From positions 1-64,000 of the IMG/VR virus record IMGVR_UViG_3300025401_000028: a stretch of DNA of 64,000 nucleotides. One strand, written 5' to 3'. Made by a program: the position numbers and the translations under genes. Under the pieces are notes generated by a model, which saw nothing but the letters and a program-made list of their open reading frames with translations, was not told the origin of the DNA and ran no database searches. The DNA is from a virus. Of this stretch, positions 60,712 to 64,000 are shown one piece after another (position 1 is the stretch's first letter; the number at the start of each line of letters is the position of its first letter).

Positions 60712-61260
60712 TTACCCTTTCCAGGTATCCATAAAAAGTAGTATAGCTTTATCATCGATATGTTTAGAAAGATTCTTTAAATCTTCTAAATTCTCGATCT
60801 TATCAATAGCCTCGTATATACGGAGCATAGCCCCATCATTACCAGCCGAAGCTTCTCGCCATGCGAAACGATAGCCAAACTGTTTAGTCATCTCGGCATG
60901 AATAGCATCTTCTAGAGTGCCTTCACTACCAATCTCAGTAAACAGATAACGTACACAAACATCCTCACGACCGTAATTGTTATGCCTCATGTAATTACAA
61001 CAATTATGTTTACCGATTTTGATTCCATAAACACGATCAAAGATATTAGTGCTCTTACCAATATAACCTATATTAGCGTCTATTAGATTATTAGTCAAGT
61101 TATTTTTATGTATAATTTGATAGACACCATGAGCACCATATTGTTCTACCAGATCAGTGTACCGTTTATTGGCACGACCCACAGCATCAACTAGTGGTTG
61201 CCAATCAGTTTTTGTTTTAATTAATTTCGTAAAATCAAGTGGCTTGATCATTTCATTCAT
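60712..61260 (-). CDS. GIY-YIG-like nuclease
   Basis: I choose the ATG at 61260 (MNEMIKPL), the start that best fits an AAGGA site; two other in-frame ATGs are nearby. The 182-residue product has GVYQIIHKNN (GIY strand, about 45-50), IGYIGKSTNIFDRVYGIKIG (YIG strand with the usual Arg), then HAEMTKQFGYRFAWREASAG with a candidate metal-binding Glu. It contains a His/Cys cluster KHNCCNYMRHNN. It may be a homing-type or repair endonuclease. A promoter-like sequence lies inside it. Confidence 0.7.
   Translation of the reverse strand: MNEMIKPLDFTKLIKTKTDWQPLVDAVGRANKRYTDLVEQYGAHGVYQIIHKNNLTNNLIDANIGYIGKSTNIFDRVYGIKIGKHNCCNYMRHNNYGREDVCVRYLFTEIGSEGTLEDAIHAEMTKQFGYRFAWREASAGNDGAMLRIYEAIDKIENLEDLKNLSKHIDDKAILLFMDTWKG
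61070..61098 (-). promoter_or_regulatory. Internal sigma-70-like promoter inside the GIY-YIG gene
   Basis: TTGACT (61098-61093), a 17-base spacer and TAATAT (61075-61070) on the minus strand. From the C before TTGACT, 21 of 24 bases match the tmRNA promoter at 58298-58328. It would transcribe the 371-residue gene and those downstream. Confidence 0.45.
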
Positions 61261-61420
61261 CGCAAGCAGCATCCTTTAATGTATCTAATTCTTTTGATAG
61301 TTCGCGGATCTTAGTTTGTATGGATAAATCACCAAGCTGTAGAGATAATTCCCATAGCTCTTCTAGGACTTCTTCCATATACAGTATCATTTCAATACGA
61401 GGAACTTGTTGTAAAATCAT
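61253..61420 (-). CDS. Small acidic helical protein (55 aa)
   Basis: A 55-codon frame starts at an ATG overlapping the upstream stop as TAATG (61422-61418). The product begins MILQQVPRIEMILYMEEVLE and continues ELWELSLQLGDLSIQTKIRE, a Leu/Glu amphipathic helix. It ends in DAACDE, 8 bases inside the nuclease gene. It fills the gap between two genes in the same direction. Not recognised. Confidence 0.5.
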   Translation of the reverse strand: MILQQVPRIEMILYMEEVLEELWELSLQLGDLSIQTKIRELSKELDTLKDAACDE

Positions 61421-61698
61421 TAAAAACCATCCAATGCATTAAGAGCCATAATTTTAATGTCAATGCTTTTGCTTAACCAACTATCGTCACCCGAAGCACG
61501 CTCGTTAATTTCATTCAACGCATTACGATACCGCATTGCTCGTTCAGTATCTTTGGCGTTGTCTATGGCTAATGATGCCATACGGTCACAGTCTTTGCGC
61601 AATCGTTCAATCTCGTCGGCGGCTTCTTCTGAAATGTCAGCGGCATCATTTGGATAATATATGAAATCCAATTTCCGCAACCGTTCAACAATATCCAT
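61420..61698 (-). CDS. Small helical early protein (92 aa)
   Basis: I choose the ATG at 61698, six bases after GAGGAG. The product starts MDIVERLRKLDFIYYPNDAA and has DISEEAADEIERLRKDCDRM, then ALNEINERASGDDSWLSKSI. The IVERLR...AADEIERLR layout is very common in small accessory proteins of phages (Ea22-like and related), usually of unknown function. Part of a coupled series of small genes. Confidence 0.62.
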   Translation of the reverse strand: MDIVERLRKLDFIYYPNDAADISEEAADEIERLRKDCDRMASLAIDNAKDTERAMRYRNALNEINERASGDDSWLSKSIDIKIMALNALDGF

Positions 61699-61708
61699 CA
61701 CTCACTCC

Positions 61709-61816
61709 TCAAAAACAGAAAACGATCTTGGCTATCAAAATTACGCATATGACACCCAAGCCCAAGCCAATAACTGCACCAAACATAATTTTAAATGGAC
61801 TCATAAAATCATCCAT
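61709..61816 (-). CDS. Tiny single-span membrane protein (35 aa)
   Basis: A 35-codon frame starts at an ATG overlapping the previous stop as TGATG. The product is MDDFMSPFKIMFGAVIGLGL, then GVICVILIAKIVFCF: a short polar start and one long hydrophobic span. Its stop precedes the next gene's GAGGAG site. It may be a small inner-membrane peptide (inference). Confidence 0.42.
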   Translation of the reverse strand: MDDFMSPFKIMFGAVIGLGLGVICVILIAKIVFCF

Positions 61817-61944
61817 CACCACTGCACCACCCCATCTACAACGATATGCTCACGCCACCGAGAACCATCCATGTTTTCCCATAGTGCCCAGACATCATTG
61901 TCTCTATAATAATACCTGATGAGCATTCTCATATTAGTATCCAT
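61816..61944 (-). CDS. Tiny hypothetical protein (42 aa)
   Basis: A 42-codon frame starts at an ATG overlapping the upstream stop as TGATG (61946-61942). The product begins MDTNMRMLIRYYYRDNDVWA and continues LWENMDGSRWREHIVVDGVV, rich in Trp, Tyr and Arg. It is coupled at both ends to neighbours. Unknown function; the overlap pattern on both sides is the main support. Confidence 0.42.
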   Translation of the reverse strand: MDTNMRMLIRYYYRDNDVWALWENMDGSRWREHIVVDGVVQW

Positions 61945-62189
61945 CACGCAGTCTTTCGCCATGCAAGAATATCTCTGCCCATTAAAGGCATAGTGCCGAT
62001 ATAGAAGTTCTCGTCGATCCGACCATCAGTGTACATGACATCAATATACTCAACTTCGCGAGGGATCGGTTCGTCGGCGCTCCACAGACGCTGTTGTTCT
62101 GGTACGTGCACCTTTGCGACTACGCTCTCGAGCCACTTGTATTTGGTCTCGAGATCGCTCAGACGCTTCTCAATTCCCGTGTTCATCAT
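61944..62189 (-). CDS. Hypothetical protein (81 aa)
   Basis: It starts MMNTGIEKRLSDLETKYKWL, a short coiled coil, then SVVAKVHVPEQQRLWSADEP and a beta-like EVEYIDVMYTDGRIDENFYI. It ends DILAWRKTA. The start overlaps the DUF932 gene stop by ATGA. Not recognised. GC content is higher than in the fibre and baseplate regions. Confidence 0.55.
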   Translation of the reverse strand: MMNTGIEKRLSDLETKYKWLESVVAKVHVPEQQRLWSADEPIPREVEYIDVMYTDGRIDENFYIGTMPLMGRDILAWRKTA

Positions 62190-63148
62190 GCAGCCTCCGC
62201 CATTTCAATAGCAGTTTCCAATGCCTTCGTCTTTAGACTCTTATGGAAACCATACCATGCAGAGGAAAGCCGATTATCAGCATTACGACCCATGAGATGA
62301 TCCGTTACATAAGTGACCGAGTTAAATGCTTGCCACCACGTTCCAGGAGCGTACTCAGTTCCAGGCTGTGCATAAAGAGCCTCCATTGCAAGACCTGCAT
62401 TTTTAGACACAGTCTTTTTCTTGTTCTCATTTGAACCCGTTACAGGGAATACACGGCAGAAGTAGTCAACAATGTTTTCATCATTGTAACGCTTCGAACC
62501 GAGGAACTGTGCCATTTCCTTATAGGTTGCCAGCTTGTCCTTCGCAACACCCAACATCTCCTTGACGTTATCACCATTGAAGACCTTACGGTGAGAGATC
62601 TTCGCCATACGATCTACCTTGGAACTAAGAGCCAATGTCAACGTGTTATTGCACACGGTACGAATCGGAGTGAACCGAACGTCTGTGGAATAACCATACT
62701 TATGGAAGTTCGAGAACAGCAAGTAGGCATCAACCTTGTCGCCCTTGAAGAGCTCGAATGATTCCTTCACCTTGGCCAATCCCCAGACGATCTTACCGTC
62801 CTGCAGCGAACCAGCGGTATGCATTTCCATATCACCAGCTGCTACGAAGTCGTTAAAGAACTCGAATGCTTCCTGATTCTGTACAGGGTTCCAATCATCG
62901 GACACGACATCCAAGATCGCATTATCGCGAGAACGCACCAATGCACTCTGGCCAATAGCGACCTGTTCACCAGCTACTGTGGCGAATGCTGGGATCTTAT
63001 CGACCGTCCAATCAAGTCCTGCAGTTTCCAACATCTGGGCTGGAGTCAAATCATTAGGAACTCGAGTACCGAGACCATGCCAAGGAACATCCCCTGCATA
63101 AGCCATCTGTGCGACACCATTAAGCATTTCAATATTGTGAGCCATCAT
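62186..63148 (-). CDS. DUF932-family phage/plasmid-like protein
   Basis: This 320-residue protein has the DUF932 start: MLNGVAQMAYAGDVPWHGLG, TRVPNDLTPAQMLETAGLDW and VDKIPAFATVAG. Mid-protein segments VVSDDWNPVQNQEAFEFFND and VKVDAYLLFSNFHKYG-like strand, then RFTPIRTVCNNTLTLALSS, complete the pattern. The family is widespread in phages and plasmids, with unknown biochemical role. It is preceded by a sigma-70-type promoter. GC is raised relative to the late region. Confidence 0.9.
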   Translation of the reverse strand: MMAHNIEMLNGVAQMAYAGDVPWHGLGTRVPNDLTPAQMLETAGLDWTVDKIPAFATVAGEQVAIGQSALVRSRDNAILDVVSDDWNPVQNQEAFEFFNDFVAAGDMEMHTAGSLQDGKIVWGLAKVKESFELFKGDKVDAYLLFSNFHKYGYSTDVRFTPIRTVCNNTLTLALSSKVDRMAKISHRKVFNGDNVKEMLGVAKDKLATYKEMAQFLGSKRYNDENIVDYFCRVFPVTGSNENKKKTVSKNAGLAMEALYAQPGTEYAPGTWWQAFNSVTYVTDHLMGRNADNRLSSAWYGFHKSLKTKALETAIEMAEAA

Positions 63149-63179
63149 TTTCTCCTGTTTGGCAAATCATCATATTATT

Positions 63180-63208
63180 ATATTACGTCTGTTTTGACAT
63201 TAAGTCAA
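63180..63208 (-). promoter_or_regulatory. Sigma-70 type early promoter before DUF932
   Basis: TTGACT (63208-63203), a 17-base spacer and TAATAT (63185-63180) on the minus strand; an alternative -10, TATAAT, lies at 63182-63177. The -35 is one arm of TTGACTTAATGTCAA, a 5-bp inverted repeat. Confidence 0.65.
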
Positions 63209-63426
63209 ATTGTTTTTTTATGTACAACTGGCAATGTACGAGCACGCTCAATGCACGAATCACGTGAAAATACCTTACCATTTTCACCACCCTGATCGCA
63301 CTGTGAAACGATCTCCTTCAACATGGAAGCCATTTCCTTAATTGCCACCATAGCTGCAATGCTAACAATATCATCCCGATCGTCCAATGCTTCCAACAAA
63401 TCATCGATATTTACCTGATTAAACAT
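63205..63426 (-). CDS. Hypothetical protein (73 aa)
   Basis: It begins MFNQVNIDDLLEALDDRDDI and continues VSIAAMVAIKEMASMLKEIV, then a polar C-terminal part with CDQGGENGKVFSRDSCIERA. The start overlaps the previous gene stop as TAATG. An acidic first helix is followed by a hydrophobic one; no family recognised. Its stop overlaps the -35 of the next promoter. Confidence 0.58.
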   Translation of the reverse strand: MFNQVNIDDLLEALDDRDDIVSIAAMVAIKEMASMLKEIVSQCDQGGENGKVFSRDSCIERARTLPVVHKKTI

Positions 63427-63707
63427 TATGCAACCTCCTTCAAATCCATAGCCTGTACCGACTCAACATACCTCAATGCTGTATAGGCTGAAACACTAGC
63501 ACGAACCATACGACCTTCGGCAGTAGGGAATGCTGTCAGATGAAACCCACCAGTCGAGAGGCTGATATCTGAATCCATTTTATATGCCAGTGACTCCATC
63601 CAATAACGGAGACCTTGCCAATCATCGAACATGTCATGCACGGATGGGTTCATGGCATATACTGCTTTGGCAGTGCGTTCGAAATCGTAGTTGTCAATCC
63701 TAATCAT
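63426..63707 (-). CDS. Hypothetical protein (93 aa)
   Basis: I choose the ATG at 63707 (MIRIDNYDFERTAKAVYAMN), preceded by AAGGAAACG; the upstream ATG at 63752 lies before the promoter's -10. The product continues VHDMFDDWQGLRYWMESLAY and SLSTGGFHLTAFPTAEGRMV, ending AMDLKEVA. It is the first gene after an early promoter. The STGGFHL strand resembles small phage alpha/beta proteins, but I cannot assign a function. Confidence 0.6.
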   Translation of the reverse strand: MIRIDNYDFERTAKAVYAMNPSVHDMFDDWQGLRYWMESLAYKMDSDISLSTGGFHLTAFPTAEGRMVRASVSAYTALRYVESVQAMDLKEVA

Positions 63708-63740
63708 ATCGTTTCCTTTTTCGTTAATCATCATATTATC

Positions 63741-63769
63741 AGTATAGCCCACATTTGTTATAAAGTCAA
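63741..63769 (-). promoter_or_regulatory. Sigma-70 type early promoter at the right end
   Basis: TTGACT (63769-63764), a 17-base spacer and TATACT (63746-63741) on the minus strand. It drives the 93- and 73-residue genes. Confidence 0.8.
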
Positions 63770-63788
63770 GGAAAAAAGACGATTGAAA

Positions 63789-64000
63789 TCATTGAGTTTT
63801 TTCTAGCAGAATTCTGTGATGTCGAGTTAGATTCGCGATGAAATTGACCGGAATATTCTTCTCGGTCACATTGTGGAATAGTCCAGACAGATACAGCCTG
63901 TAGTCCAGATTCTTCGCCCGACAATAGGCTGACACGAGTGGAAGGAGCTCCATTAGACGAGCCCCAACTCTTTGTGGAGGAACTTCGGCACAAACGACCG
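63789..64000 (-). CDS. C-terminal 69 codons of an unidentified protein (cut by right edge)
   Basis: The minus frame read from 63998 is open to a TGA at 63791-63789. It gives VVCAEVPPQRVGARLMELLP, LVSAYCRAKNLDYRLYLSGL and NIPVNFIANLTRHHRILLEK, with balanced protein-like composition. The only Met lies at residue 16, so the real start is beyond the window. It stops just before the early promoter of the next gene. Family not recognised. Confidence 0.6.
   Translation of the reverse strand, partial: VVCAEVPPQRVGARLMELLPLVSAYCRAKNLDYRLYLSGLFHNVTEKNIPVNFIANLTRHHRILLEKTQ

Noticed and set aside
63766-63993. 75-codon minus frame starting at an ATG near the right edge
   Set aside because: Its composition (Ser-rich, no secondary structure pattern) is poor, it runs into the early promoter, and the neighbouring minus frame to 63789 looks like a real protein end.
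1-64000. Signs of lysogeny (integrase, repressor, attachment sites)
   Set aside because: None seen; the T4-like gene set and early/late promoter classes fit a virulent phage.

Overview
The window is a continuous piece of a T4-like contractile-tailed phage (myovirus) genome. It is AT-rich and tightly packed, and many genes are joined by TAATG or ATGA overlaps. The leftward block keeps the T4 late order: hub/spike genes, gp25, gp6, a gp7-position protein, gp8, wedge/fibre proteins, fibres, gp13, gp14, gp15, gp16, gp17, gp18, gp19, gp20. Several features point to an alphaproteobacterial host: a circularly permuted two-piece tmRNA of the alphaproteobacterial kind, consensus sigma-70 promoters, and fibre modules of the type seen in marine and freshwater T4-like phages. 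The host assignment is inference; no host DNA is present.

Layout. (1) 1-8626, minus strand: portal (cut by the left edge), tail tube, sheath, both terminase subunits and the neck/tail-completion genes gp15, gp14, gp13. (2) 8687-14927: a fibre locus with two long repeat fibres and small accessory proteins. (3) 14924-29901: baseplate wedge, including a greatly enlarged gp8 and a 1485-residue DUF4815-like protein. (4) 29927-43118: a second, larger receptor-binding locus with three tandem small paralogues, two fibre tips, and 1871- and 926-residue fibres. (5) 43118-49057: PAAR tip, beta-helical spike, gp5-like hub, gp27-like hub, gp53, gp48. (6) 49103-54737, plus strand: gp4, gp2-like, gp54-like, gp26, gp51, holin, and a tape measure carrying a lysozyme domain. 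(7) 54738-57749, minus: gp32, a basic protein, gp59, a 2OG-Fe(II) oxygenase, a small protein and gp33, in the T4 order 33-59-32 with extra genes. (8) 57773-58292: tRNA fragment, tRNA-Met, tRNA-Arg and tmRNA. (9) 58325-64000, minus: early-type small genes, a GIY-YIG-like nuclease, a DUF932 protein and a gene cut by the right edge.

Expression. Late genes are often preceded, 19 to 49 bases before the start codon, by TATAAATA or a one- or two-base variant, the T4 late promoter element read by gp55/gp33; a gp33 homologue is present. The early region has five sigma-70-like promoters with TTGAC(A/T) and a 17-base spacer. The tmRNA promoter matches both types.

The most unusual items are the phage-borne permuted tmRNA, a likely programmed -1 frameshift joining gp26 to gp51 ahead of the tape measure, and an oxygenase cassette between perfect 91-bp direct repeats that duplicate the start of gp59.
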